64,000 bases of DNA, from positions 496,001 through 560,000 of the forward strand of contig CBDFFO010000006.1 of NCBI GenBank assembly GCA_965246805.1. Reading direction: 5' to 3'. The notes under the pieces were generated by a model. That model did not search any database, was not told where the DNA came from, and saw nothing but the letters and a program-made list of their open reading frames with translations. Each line of letters begins with the position of its first letter. The first letter of the stretch is position 1. This document shows, piece by piece, positions 7,701-16,708 of the stretch. This DNA comes from Schlegelella_A sp965246805 (lineage in GTDB: Bacteria; Pseudomonadota; Gammaproteobacteria; Burkholderiales; Burkholderiaceae_C). The translations under genes were made by a program, and so were the position numbers.

Positions 7701-8837
7701 ATGAAGCTCAGCGACGACCACGTCGCCGTGCAGGATGCGGTTCGTTCGTATGTGCAGGCCGAGATCGCACCGAAGGCCGCGCAATGGGATCGTCTGAGCC
7801 ACTTCCCGGCCGCGGAACTGCAAGGTCTGGCGGCTCTCGGCTGCTACGGCGTCGCCGTGCCGATCGAGTACGACGGCGCGGGCCTCGACTATCTCGCGCT
7901 GGCGTTGATCGTCGAGGAGATCGCGGCCGGCGACGGTGCAACCTCCACCATCGTCAGCGTCAACAACTGCCCGGTCTGTTCGATCCTGATGATGTGGGGC
8001 AACGACGCGCAGAAGGGCCAATGGCTGAAGCCGCTCGCCCGCGGCCAGATGCTCGGCGCGTTCTGCCTGACCGAGCCGCATGTCGGCTCGCAGGCCGACG
8101 GCTTGAAGACGAGCGCCACGCTCGAGGGCGACCACTACGTGCTGAACGGCGTGAAGCAGTTCATCACCAGCGGGCAGAACGGCGACGTCGCGATCGTGAT
8201 GGCAGTGACCGACGCCAGCGCCGGCAAGCGCGGCATCAGCGCGTTCATCGTGCCGATGAAGAGCCCCGGCTACATCGTCGATCGACTCGAAGACAAGCTC
8301 GGCCAGCACGCCAGCGACACCGCGCAGATCCGCTTCGAGAACTGCCAGGTGCCGGTCGCAAACCGGCTGGGCGAGGAGGGGCAGGGCCTGAAGATCGCAC
8401 TGTCGGGTCTCGAAGGCGGCCGCATCGGCATCGGCTCGCAGGCGATCGGCATGGCGCGTGCGGCGTTCGAAGCGGCGCTGCGTTATTCGAAAGACCGTGT
8501 GGCGTTCGGCAAGCCGATCTTCGAACACCAGGCGCTGCAGTTCCGCCTCGCCGACATGGCCACCGAGATCGAGGCGGCGCGCCAGCTCGTGCACCACGCG
8601 GCGAGCCTGAAAGACGCCGGCCTGCCGTGCCTTAAGGAAGCCGCGATGGGCAAGCTGTTCGCGAGCGAGATGGCCGAACGCGTTTGCAGCGCGGCGCTCC
8701 AGATCCACGGCGGCTACGGCTACGTGAACGACTTCCCGGTCGAGCGGATCTATCGCGACGTGCGGGTGTGCCAGATCTACGAGGGCACGTCCGATGTGCA
8801 GAAGATCCTGATCGGCCGCGCGCTCGCCAACGGCTAA
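7701..8837 (+). CDS. Acyl-CoA dehydrogenase
   Basis: A 378-residue FAD enzyme with the three acyl-CoA dehydrogenase domains. In contrast to the isovaleryl-CoA enzyme at 2977, the catalytic Glu is in the standard C-terminal position (QIYEGTSDVQ), as in short- and medium-chain and short-branched-chain enzymes. FCLTEPHVGS is the conserved flavin/substrate loop. The substrate cannot be fixed from sequence; given the operon, a short or branched acyl-CoA is likely. Gene spacing to both neighbours is about 10 bp. Confidence 0.9.
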   Translation: MKLSDDHVAVQDAVRSYVQAEIAPKAAQWDRLSHFPAAELQGLAALGCYGVAVPIEYDGAGLDYLALALIVEEIAAGDGATSTIVSVNNCPVCSILMMWGNDAQKGQWLKPLARGQMLGAFCLTEPHVGSQADGLKTSATLEGDHYVLNGVKQFITSGQNGDVAIVMAVTDASAGKRGISAFIVPMKSPGYIVDRLEDKLGQHASDTAQIRFENCQVPVANRLGEEGQGLKIALSGLEGGRIGIGSQAIGMARAAFEAALRYSKDRVAFGKPIFEHQALQFRLADMATEIEAARQLVHHAASLKDAGLPCLKEAAMGKLFASEMAERVCSAALQIHGGYGYVNDFPVERIYRDVRVCQIYEGTSDVQKILIGRALANG

Positions 8838-8844
8838 CGGCGCG

Positions 8845-9414
8845 ATGAATCTCCTCGACCACGTCCGCATCGGCGCGAAGGCGAACCGGCTCGCCAACCA
8901 TCGGCTGCACGAAGCAATGGCCTCGATGACCGCAGCCGAGTTCGCGGCGCCGCGCACCGGCTTCTTTCCGAGCCTCGCCGCCACGCTGAACCACGTGCTC
9001 GTGGTCGACATCTACTACGTGGCCGCGCTGCACCGCGAGGCCGACATGAGGACGCGCTGGGAACGGTTCGCGCCGTGCACTGAGGTCGGCGCGCTGGCCG
9101 CCCGCCAACGCGCGAGCGACGAGCGGCTGATCGCGCTGCTCGCCACCCTCGACGCCCCCGCGCTCGACGCCGACATCTTCATGGACCGCACGCCCAGCCC
9201 TTCGCGAACCGACCGCGCCGGCCATGTGCTCGCGCACCTCTTCATGCACCAGACCCACCATCGGGGCCAGGCCCATGCGATGCTGTCGTCGACCGCCATC
9301 CCGCCACCGCAGCTCGACGATTTCCTGTTGCCGAGCGACGCCCGCTTCCGCACCGACGACCTGAGTGCGCTGGGCTGGACCGAGCGCGACGTCTTCGGCG
9401 CCGACGCGCGCTGA
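8845..9414 (+). CDS. DinB-family protein
   Basis: A 189-residue four-helix-bundle protein of the DinB/YfiT type. The metal-binding histidines appear as LNHVLVVD, and HLFMHQTHHRGQAHA near the C-terminal third. Function in this family ranges from thiol transferases to uncharacterised; none can be assigned here. It lies seven bp after the acyl-CoA dehydrogenase gene and 17 bp before liuB. A second DinB gene lies at 20959, also beside a carboxylase subunit gene, so the two may share a role linked to this pathway (inference). Confidence 0.85.
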   Translation: MNLLDHVRIGAKANRLANHRLHEAMASMTAAEFAAPRTGFFPSLAATLNHVLVVDIYYVAALHREADMRTRWERFAPCTEVGALAARQRASDERLIALLATLDAPALDADIFMDRTPSPSRTDRAGHVLAHLFMHQTHHRGQAHAMLSSTAIPPPQLDDFLLPSDARFRTDDLSALGWTERDVFGADAR

Positions 9415-9431
9415 ACACAAAGCCCATCCCC

Positions 9432-11054
9432 ATGCCCGTCATCGCGTCGAAGCTCGCCGTCCGCTCCGAAGAGTTCAAGGCCAACGCCGCGGCGATGCGC
9501 GCCTTGGTCGACGACCTGCGCGCCCAGCTCGCGAAGATCGAACAGGGCGGCGGCGAGGCAGCGCGCGCCAAGCACGTCGCGCGCGGCAAGCTGCTGCCGC
9601 GCGTGCGCGTGCAAGCCTTGCTCGACCCCGGCTCGCCTTTTCTCGAGGTGGCGCCGCTCGCCGCGTTCGGCATGTACCCCGAGAAAGACGGTCGCGATGC
9701 CGCGCCGGGCGCGGGGCTCATCGCCGGCGTCGGCCGCATCGCCGGCGTCGAGTGCATGGTCGTCTGCAACGACGCGACCGTGAAGGGCGGCACCTATTAC
9801 CCGATGACCGTGAAGAAGCACCTGCGCGCGCAGGAGATCGCGATGCAGAACCGCTTGCCGTGCGTCTACCTGGTCGACAGCGGCGGCGCGAACCTGCCCA
9901 ACCAGGACGAGGTGTTCCCCGATCGCGATCACTTCGGTCGCATCTTCTTCAACCAGGCGCAGATGAGCGCCGAAGGCATCGGCCAGGTGGCCGTGGTGAT
10001 GGGCTCGTGCACGGCGGGTGGCGCGTACATGCCGGCGATGAGCGACGAGTCGATCATCGTGAAGAACCAGGGCACGATCTTTTTAGCCGGCCCGCCGCTC
10101 GTGAAGGCGGCGATCGGCGAGGTCGTGAGCGCCGAAGACTTAGGCGGTGGCGACGTGCACACGCGCCTCTCGGGCGTTGCCGATCACCTCGCCGACAACG
10201 ACACGCACGCGCTCGGCATCGCGCGATCCATCGTCGGCAACCTCAACTCGAAAAAAGAAGTGCCGGTCAGGCGCATTGCTGCGCGCGAGCCGCTCTTCGA
10301 CGCGAGCGAACTGCACGGCGTGATCCCTCGAGACACCAAGAAACCGTACGACGTGCGCGAGATCATCGCGCGCCTCGTGGACGGCTCGGCGTTCGACGAG
10401 TTCAAGTCGCGCTACGGCCCGACGCTCGTCACCGGCTTCGCGCACATCGACGGCATGCCGGTCGGCATCGTCGCCAACAACGGCGTGCTGTTTTCCGAGT
10501 CGGCGGCGAAGGGCGCGCACTTCATCGAGCTCTGCTGTCAGCGCAGGGTGCCGCTCGTCTTCCTGCAGAACATCACCGGCTTCATGGTCGGCAGGAAGTA
10601 CGAGGCCGAGGGCATCGCCAAGCATGGCGCGAAGATGGTCACCGCCGTGTCGACCGCGCAGGTGCCGAAGTTCACGGTGATCATCGGCGGCAGCTTCGGC
10701 GCCGGCAACTACGGCATGTGCGGCCGCGCCTACTCGCCGCGCTTCCTGTGGATGTGGCCGAACGCGCGCATCGGCGTGATGGGCGGCGAGCAGGCCGCCA
10801 GCGTGCTCGCGACGGTGCGTCGCGACGGCATCGAGGCGAAGGGCGGCCGCTGGAGCGCGGAAGAGGAAGCGGCCTTCAAAGCGCCGATCCGCGACCAGTT
10901 CGAAACCCAATCGCACCCGTACTTCGCGAGCGCACGTCTGTGGGACGACGGCATCATCGACCCCGCCGACACACGCCGAGTGCTCGCGCTAGCGATCTCG
11001 GCAAGCCTCAACGCCCCGATTGGCGAACCGAAGTTTGGTGTGTTTCGAATGTGA
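9432..11054 (+). CDS. liuB: Methylcrotonyl-CoA carboxylase, carboxyltransferase (beta) subunit
   Basis: A 540-residue carboxyltransferase with the crotonase-like double domain. The segment VCNDATVKGGTYYPMTVKKH is characteristic of the methylcrotonyl-CoA branch rather than propionyl- or acetyl-CoA carboxylases. GGSFGAGNYGMCGRAY forms part of the C-terminal oxyanion and biotin site. It carboxylates 3-methylcrotonyl-CoA using biotin charged by the alpha subunit, which is encoded 11 kb downstream at 22130. The ATG at 9432 follows DinB by 17 bp. This appears to be the last gene of the first liu block. Confidence 0.93.
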   Translation: MPVIASKLAVRSEEFKANAAAMRALVDDLRAQLAKIEQGGGEAARAKHVARGKLLPRVRVQALLDPGSPFLEVAPLAAFGMYPEKDGRDAAPGAGLIAGVGRIAGVECMVVCNDATVKGGTYYPMTVKKHLRAQEIAMQNRLPCVYLVDSGGANLPNQDEVFPDRDHFGRIFFNQAQMSAEGIGQVAVVMGSCTAGGAYMPAMSDESIIVKNQGTIFLAGPPLVKAAIGEVVSAEDLGGGDVHTRLSGVADHLADNDTHALGIARSIVGNLNSKKEVPVRRIAAREPLFDASELHGVIPRDTKKPYDVREIIARLVDGSAFDEFKSRYGPTLVTGFAHIDGMPVGIVANNGVLFSESAAKGAHFIELCCQRRVPLVFLQNITGFMVGRKYEAEGIAKHGAKMVTAVSTAQVPKFTVIIGGSFGAGNYGMCGRAYSPRFLWMWPNARIGVMGGEQAASVLATVRRDGIEAKGGRWSAEEEAAFKAPIRDQFETQSHPYFASARLWDDGIIDPADTRRVLALAISASLNAPIGEPKFGVFRM

Positions 11055-11139
11055 TGTGGGATGTGCGCCAAGTGAACATGGAGTACACACCAGTCGGCCC
11101 TCATCGCGCTTTCGAGCGTGGCATCGTGCCGAGCCACTG

Positions 11140-11385
11140 ATGGCGAGCTTGTCGATCGAAGCGACGGGCGGCGCCGACTACGTCAAGCGGGCCGCCATGC
11201 ACGATCGCAGGCTGCGGTCACTCGGCATCACTGTCCGAAACACGGTCGACGTGCTCGTCGCCACGTTCTGCATCGACAACGGCTTCCTCTTGCTGCACAA
11301 CGATCGCGACTTCGACGCCTTCGGAGCGCACCGCGGTTCAAGTGTTCGCCGACATGTGCCAAACTCATCAAGGGATTACGATTAA
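11140..11385 (+). pseudogene. PIN-domain toxin (VapC) remnant, N-terminal part missing
   Basis: The frame encodes only the C-terminal half of a PIN domain: LRSLGITVRNTVDVLVATFC, then DNGFLLLHNDRDFDAF, which carry the last catalytic acids. The expected N-terminal D-TN strand is absent upstream, and the tail shifts away from the family sequence near 11340. No antitoxin gene is present. The surrounding 11055-11609 holds no other recognisable gene. As debris at the boundary between liuB and the malonate genes it may mark a recombination junction. Confidence 0.7.
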
Positions 11386-11609
11386 ATCTTTCATGAACAC
11401 CGATCACTACGATGAATGCAAGAAGCACTGGCGCGGTCTGTGACTGGCCTGCTGTTGCGCGCTCCTCGCGAGGCGATGTGATCTCGTCGTCTTGATTGCA
11501 GAGAGTCCGACAGCCGGCGCGACCTCGACTCTGCTCTGTGTCGTGGCGCCTGTTGCTTCTGTCGCTTGGGAATCGAGCGATCTTTTATCCGGCAACCTGG
11601 GAGCACACC

Positions 11610-12632
11610 ATGCCAATCACCCGTCGCGAACTTATTCAGGCTGCCGCAGCAGCGCCCTTGGCCACGATGATGGCGTCGCCGCTGGCACAAGCCGGCACGC
11701 TCAAGGTCTCGCACCAATTTCCAAGCGGCACACTGACGGAAGGTGACTTCCGAGATCGCCTCTGTCGTCGTTTCGCCGCCGACATCGAGAAGCGCAGCAG
11801 TGGAGCGCTGAAGGCCGAGGTCTATCCCGGCTCGTCGCTGATGAAGACCAACTCCCAGTTCTCGGCGCTGCGCAAGGGCGCGCTCGATTTCAGTCTGGTG
11901 CCGCTGTCGTACGCGGGTGGCGAAGTGGCCGAGACCAACATCGGACTGATGCCCGCGCTGGTGCCAAGCTACGAAGTCGGGACGGCCTGGAAGACGAGCG
12001 AGGTCGGCAAGCTGCTGGCCAAAGTGCTCGACGACAAGGGCATCGTCGTCGTCAGCTGGATCTGGCAAGCCGGCGGTGTCGCCAGCAAGCCGGCGGCGCT
12101 GGTCGCGCCTGCCGATGCCAAAGGCATGAAGGTGCGTGGCGGCAGCCGCGAGATGGACATCGTGCTGAAGCAGGCCGGTGCCTCGGTCATCACGTTGCCC
12201 TCGAACGAGATCTACGCCGCGATGCAGACCGGCGCGATGGACGCGGCCATGACCTCGTCGACCAGCTTCATCTCGTTCAAGCTGGAAGAAATCGCCAAGC
12301 ACCTGACCACCGGTCGCAACAAGGCGTACTGGTTCATGTTCGAGCCACTGATGATGTCGAAGGAGGTGTTCGCGAAGCTGCCGAAGGCGCAACAGGACAT
12401 CGTCATGGCCGCTGGCGCTGAACAGGAGAAGTTCGCAACCGACGCGGCGCGTGCCGACGACAAGGCGGCCGCCGACGTGTATGCGAAGGCCGGCGCCAAG
12501 GTCTACGACCTCGACGAGGCCACCGTTCGCAAGTGGCAGGCGATCGCCCGTGACACGGCCTGGAAGGACTACACCGATCGCAGCGAAACCTGCAAGGCCT
12601 TGATGACGGCGGCGCAGAAGCTCATTGCATGA
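11610..12632 (+). CDS. TRAP transporter substrate-binding protein (DctP family), probably for malonate
   Basis: A 340-residue periplasmic binding protein. The start at 11610 gives an export signal with a twin-arginine-like TRREL motif, an alanine-rich core and cleavage near ASPLAQA; an upstream start would add 38 unlike residues. The DctP signature regions are present, including RGGSREMD and the LPSNEIYAAMQTGAMDA segment with the substrate-binding context. It overlaps the small membrane subunit by 4 bp and is followed by mdc genes, so malonate is the most likely ligand (inference from context). Confidence 0.88.
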   Translation: MPITRRELIQAAAAAPLATMMASPLAQAGTLKVSHQFPSGTLTEGDFRDRLCRRFAADIEKRSSGALKAEVYPGSSLMKTNSQFSALRKGALDFSLVPLSYAGGEVAETNIGLMPALVPSYEVGTAWKTSEVGKLLAKVLDDKGIVVVSWIWQAGGVASKPAALVAPADAKGMKVRGGSREMDIVLKQAGASVITLPSNEIYAAMQTGAMDAAMTSSTSFISFKLEEIAKHLTTGRNKAYWFMFEPLMMSKEVFAKLPKAQQDIVMAAGAEQEKFATDAARADDKAAADVYAKAGAKVYDLDEATVRKWQAIARDTAWKDYTDRSETCKALMTAAQKLIA

Positions 12633-13231
12633 GCGCAAGCATCGATCAGCATGTGCCTGTCGGCCTGGCCGCAGCGCCCGACCCGGGTGCGGCCTCGCCG
12701 CATGTGGACGCGGAAACGCCGACATGGCTCGTTCCTGTCGCAGTCGGTCTCGCTCACATCAATCGGGCGATGCTGGCCTTCGGCATGATCGCGCTGCTGG
12801 GTGCGTCGCTGGTATTGACGTCCAGCGTGGTCACCCGGAAACTGTTCAAGGCTTCGACCGATTGGCAGGACGAAACGGCTGTCTTCCTGCTGGTGGGCGC
12901 CACCTTCCTCTGCGGCGCGTTCGTGCAATCGATCCGTGGCCACATCGGCATCGAAGCCGTCTCAACGCTGCTGCCTCCGTTGGTGAACCGGGTGCGCCAG
13001 GCGCTGGTCGATCTGATCTGCCTGCTCTTCTGCGGGTTCTTCGCCTGGAAGTCGTGGACGCTGCTTCACGAAGCCTGGGTCGACGGCCAGAGAACATCGT
13101 CGTCATGGGCCCCGCCGCTTTGGATTCCCTACTCCTTGATGGCTGCAGGCATGACGCTGCTCAGCCTGCAGCTCGCCATTCAGCTGACGGCGTCCATTCG
13201 CCGCGTGCTATCCCGCGATCGGGGCGCCTGA
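12629..13231 (+). CDS. TRAP transporter small permease (DctQ family)
   Basis: A 200-residue inner-membrane protein with four predicted hydrophobic segments; the WQDETAVFLLVGATFLCGAF region is typical of DctQ proteins. It overlaps the binding-protein gene by 4 bp (ATGA) and the large permease by 1 bp (TGATG), so translation is coupled. With the DctP and DctM subunits it forms a sodium-driven TRAP importer. Confidence 0.88.
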   Translation: MSASIDQHVPVGLAAAPDPGAASPHVDAETPTWLVPVAVGLAHINRAMLAFGMIALLGASLVLTSSVVTRKLFKASTDWQDETAVFLLVGATFLCGAFVQSIRGHIGIEAVSTLLPPLVNRVRQALVDLICLLFCGFFAWKSWTLLHEAWVDGQRTSSSWAPPLWIPYSLMAAGMTLLSLQLAIQLTASIRRVLSRDRGA

Positions 13232-14592
13232 TGTCGATGCTTGCAATCAGCCTGCTGTTCGGCGTCGTCACGCTGCTGCTGATGTTCTCGGGCGCGCCGA
13301 TCGCGTTCGCGCTCGGCAGCGTAGCGATCATGTTCATGTTCGGCTTCATGCCGGCGTCGTCGCTCGACACCGTGACGCAGAACGTCTACGAGGAGATGTC
13401 GAGCATCACGATGCTGGCGATCCCGCTGTTCATCCTGAAGGGCGCCGCGATCGGACGATCTCGCGCAGGCCAGGATCTGTACGCTGCGATGCATGTGTGG
13501 ATGAACAAGGTGCCGGGCGGCCTCGGCATCGCGAACGTCTTCGCCTGTGCCTTGTTCGCCGCCATGGCCGGCTCTAGCCCGGCGACGTGTTCGGCGATCG
13601 GCTCGGCCGGCATTCCCGAGATGCGCAAGCGCGGTTACTCGCCCGGCTTCGCGGCGGGCATCATCGCGGCTGGCGGCACCCTCGGCATCCTGCTGCCGCC
13701 GTCGATCACGATGATCCTCTACGCCGTGGCCGCAGAACAGTCACTGGCGCGGCTCTTCCTGGCCGGCATCGGACCGGGGGTGTTGCTGGTCTTTCTGTTT
13801 GCGAGCTACGCCGTCTTCAACTACCAGCGTGAATTTCGCCGCGCGCAGGCGGCGTTCACCGCCGACGGCACGGCCTCGCCGTTGCTTGATCGCGAAGACT
13901 TCACGATGCGTCAGAAGGTCGAGATGCTGCCGCGCGTGGTGCCGTTCGTCGTGCTGCTGATCGGCGTGATGGTCGCGCTCTACGGCGGCTTCGCGACGCC
14001 ATCGGAAACAGCCGGACTCGGCGCCTTGCTCGCGCTCGTGCTGATCGCCAGCGTCTACGGCGTCTGGCGGGTCAAGGATGTGGCACCGATCCTGTCTGCG
14101 ACGCTGAAAGAATCGACGATGCTGATGTTCATCATCGGCATGTCGCTGCTGTTCTCGTACGTGATGAGCTACCTGCACATCAGCCAGGCCGCCGCGCAAT
14201 GGATCGTTTCGCTCGGCCTCTCGAAGTGGCTGCTGCTCGCGACCGTGCTGGTGCTCGTGATCGGCCTCGGCTTCTTCCTGCCACCGGTCAGCATCATCCT
14301 CATGATGACGCCGATCATTCTGCCGCCGCTCAAGGCCGTCGGCTTCGACTTGATCTGGTTCGGCATCCTGATGACGATCGTGATGGAGACCGGGCTTATT
14401 CATCCACCGGTCGGCCTCAACCTGTTCGTGATCAAGAACATCGCGCCCGATATCTCGTTGCGAGACATCATCTGGGGCGTGATGCCGTTTGTCGGGCTGA
14501 TGCTGTTCAGCGTTGTCCTCGTCAGCGTGTTTCCAGCCATTGCGACTGCACTGCCTGATGCCGTGATGGGTTCGGTGCCGGCGGCGCGCTGA
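13231..14592 (+). CDS. TRAP transporter large permease (DctM family)
   Basis: A 453-residue polytopic membrane protein (about 12 hydrophobic segments). It has family motifs such as GSSPATCSAIGSAGIPEM and GGTLGILLPPSI, and a C-terminal HPPVGLNLFVIK. It is the transport channel of the TRAP system. The ATG at 13231 overlaps the previous stop. The gene ends three bp before mdcA, tying the transporter to malonate decarboxylation; it would replace the MdcF or MdcLM carriers used elsewhere. Confidence 0.9.
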   Translation: MSMLAISLLFGVVTLLLMFSGAPIAFALGSVAIMFMFGFMPASSLDTVTQNVYEEMSSITMLAIPLFILKGAAIGRSRAGQDLYAAMHVWMNKVPGGLGIANVFACALFAAMAGSSPATCSAIGSAGIPEMRKRGYSPGFAAGIIAAGGTLGILLPPSITMILYAVAAEQSLARLFLAGIGPGVLLVFLFASYAVFNYQREFRRAQAAFTADGTASPLLDREDFTMRQKVEMLPRVVPFVVLLIGVMVALYGGFATPSETAGLGALLALVLIASVYGVWRVKDVAPILSATLKESTMLMFIIGMSLLFSYVMSYLHISQAAAQWIVSLGLSKWLLLATVLVLVIGLGFFLPPVSIILMMTPIILPPLKAVGFDLIWFGILMTIVMETGLIHPPVGLNLFVIKNIAPDISLRDIIWGVMPFVGLMLFSVVLVSVFPAIATALPDAVMGSVPAAR

Positions 14593-14595
14593 CGC

Positions 14596-16284
14596 GTGCA
14601 ACCCGTGGATGCACCGGTTCGATCGACCTGGGCACGCCGAGCCAGCGGACGCGCGCGCAGACTCGAAGCCGCCGCCGAGCGGCTAGGCGCTTCGCTCCAG
14701 GGCAAGCGCGTCGATGCCGACTCGGCGGTTCGATTGCTCGAGGCCGTGATCGCGCCGTTCGACCGTGTCTGCCTCGAAGGCAACAACCAGAAGCAGGCCG
14801 ACTTCCTCGCCCGCACATTGGGTGCCGTCGACGTGGCTGCGGTGCACGACCTGCACATGGTGCAATCGGTGCTGGCGCTGCCTGAACACCTCGACGTTTT
14901 CGAGTCAGGCATCGCGAGCAAGCTCGACTTCTCGTTCTCCGGCCCGCAGGGCGGGCGCCTCGCGCAGTTGGTCGGCCAGCGACGGATTCAGATCGGCGCG
15001 ATCCACACCTACCTGGAATTGTTCGGCCGCTACTTCGTCGACCTCACGCCGAACGTGGCGCTCATCGCCGCGCAATCGGCCGACGGCCAAGGCAACCTCT
15101 ACACCGGGCCGAACACCGAAGACACGCCGGCGATCGTCGAGGCCACGGCGTTCAGTGGCGGCATTGTCGTCGCGCAGGTCAACGAGATGGTCGATAACGT
15201 CCCTCGCGTCGACATACCGGCCGACTGGGTCGACTTCGTGATTCCCGCGCCGACGCCGGCACTCGTCGAGCCGCTCTTCACGCGCGACCCGGCGCAGATC
15301 TCCGAGATCCAGGTGCTGATGGCGATGATGGCCATCAAGGGCATCTACGCCGAGTACGGCGTGCAGCGGCTCAACCACGGCATCGGTTTCGACACCGCGG
15401 CCATCGAGCTGCTGCTGCCGACCTATGGTGAATCGCTCGGCCTGCGCGGCAAGATCTGCACGCATTGGGCGCTCAACCCGCACCCGGCGCTGATTCCGGC
15501 GATCGAGGCCGGCTGGGTCGAGTCGGTGCACAGCTTCGGCTCCGAACTCGGCATGGAAGATTACGTGCGCGCCCGCTCCGACGTCTTCTTCACCGGCCGC
15601 GACGGGTCGCTGCGCAGCAACCGCGCGTTCTCGCAGGCCGCCGGCCATTACGCGTGCGATCTCTTCATCGGCTCGACGCTGCAGATCGACCTCGCTGGCA
15701 ACAGCTCGACAGCGACCGTCGGCCGCATCACCGGCTTCGGCGGCGCTCCCAACATGGGTGCCGACGCGCGTGGCCGACGGCATGCGAGCGCGCCGTGGCT
15801 GCGCGCCGGCCGTGAAGCGCGCAGCGGCCTCGGCGGTGCGCGCGGCACGCCGCGCGGCCAGAAGCTCGTCGTGCAGATGGTCGAAACCTTTCGCGAGCAC
15901 ATGGAGCCCGCGTTCGTCGAGACCCTCGATGCCTGGGCCCTCGCCGAGCAGGCCGGTCTGCCGCTGCCGCCGATCATGATTTACGGTGAAGACGTCACTC
16001 ACATCCTGACCGAAGAAGGCATCGCCAATCTGCTGCTCTGCCGTGACGACGAGGAGCGCGCGCAGGCGATTCGGGGCGTGGCCGGCTACACCGCGGTCGG
16101 CCTCGGCCGCGATCGCAAGGCCGTCGCCGCGCTGCGCGCACGCGGCGTGATTCGCCGCGCCGAAGACCTCGGCATCGACCAGCGAAACGCGACCCGCAAC
16201 CTGCTCGCGGCACGCTCCATGCGAGATCTCGTGCGTGCGTCGGGCGGCCTCTATCGGCCACCGAAGCGCTTTCGCAACTGGTGA
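14596..16284 (+). CDS. mdcA: Malonate decarboxylase alpha subunit
   Basis: A 562-residue transferase subunit that swaps acetate on the acyl carrier subunit for malonate (acetyl-S-ACP:malonate ACP transferase). Conserved blocks include GNNQKQADFLA, NTEDTPAIVEATAF, GGAPNMGADARGRRH and YGEDVTHILTEEGIANLL. Length agrees with the family (about 550). A GTG start three bp after the TRAP permease stop is used. It is the first of seven contiguous mdc genes. The prosthetic group is carried by MdcC. Confidence 0.93.
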   Translation: MQPVDAPVRSTWARRASGRARRLEAAAERLGASLQGKRVDADSAVRLLEAVIAPFDRVCLEGNNQKQADFLARTLGAVDVAAVHDLHMVQSVLALPEHLDVFESGIASKLDFSFSGPQGGRLAQLVGQRRIQIGAIHTYLELFGRYFVDLTPNVALIAAQSADGQGNLYTGPNTEDTPAIVEATAFSGGIVVAQVNEMVDNVPRVDIPADWVDFVIPAPTPALVEPLFTRDPAQISEIQVLMAMMAIKGIYAEYGVQRLNHGIGFDTAAIELLLPTYGESLGLRGKICTHWALNPHPALIPAIEAGWVESVHSFGSELGMEDYVRARSDVFFTGRDGSLRSNRAFSQAAGHYACDLFIGSTLQIDLAGNSSTATVGRITGFGGAPNMGADARGRRHASAPWLRAGREARSGLGGARGTPRGQKLVVQMVETFREHMEPAFVETLDAWALAEQAGLPLPPIMIYGEDVTHILTEEGIANLLLCRDDEERAQAIRGVAGYTAVGLGRDRKAVAALRARGVIRRAEDLGIDQRNATRNLLAARSMRDLVRASGGLYRPPKRFRNW

Positions 16285-16307
16285 TGGTGAGAGGTGACGG
16301 CATTGCC

Positions 16308-16637
16308 ATGAGCACGTCTGCAGGCATGGAGCGATTGCGCTTCGATTTCGACGGCGGCCAGCCGGTCGCGGGCTTCGCACCGGTGCTGGTCGGCGTCGTC
16401 GGGTCGGGCAACCTCGAGGTGCTCGTCGAGCCCGGCGAAGCTTTCAAATGCACGGTCGAGGTCGAGACCTCGGCACGCGGCTTCGGCCAGATCTGGGAAG
16501 CGGTGCTGCGCGACTTCCACGAGCGCCACCCACTGGCCGGCGTGCGCCTGTCGATCAACGACATGGGCGCGACGCCTGCGGTCGTGAGTCTTCGCCTCGA
16601 TCAGGCCGTCGCATCGATCGAGGGGTCGACGCCATGA
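16308..16637 (+). CDS. mdcC: Malonate decarboxylase acyl carrier (delta) subunit
   Basis: A 109-residue acyl carrier protein. The segment VGSGNLEVLVEP carries the serine expected to receive the phosphoribosyl-dephospho-CoA group, and SINDMGATPAVVSLRL is the conserved C-terminal block. The ATG at 16308 is preferred over 16284 because a GAGGTGA ribosome-binding site lies ten bases upstream. It follows mdcA directly. The holo form is made by MdcB and MdcG encoded downstream. Confidence 0.9.
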   Translation: MSTSAGMERLRFDFDGGQPVAGFAPVLVGVVGSGNLEVLVEPGEAFKCTVEVETSARGFGQIWEAVLRDFHERHPLAGVRLSINDMGATPAVVSLRLDQAVASIEGSTP

Positions 16638-16708
16638 ACCGCGGCTCGATGAGTGCGACGCCATCAGCGCGACGTCATGAAGGCGACATCTCGGGGGCGA
16701 CGTCGTGA
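16634..16708 (+). CDS. Possible 24-residue coupling ORF between mdcC and mdcD
   Basis: A tiny frame starts at ATG 16634 overlapping the mdcC stop (ATGA) and stops at 16708 overlapping the GTG start of mdcD (GTGA). The peptide (begins MNRGSMSA) has no recognisable homologue. It may simply keep ribosomes on the message between the two genes. Very low confidence as a protein. Confidence 0.15.
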   Translation: MNRGSMSATPSARRHEGDISGATS

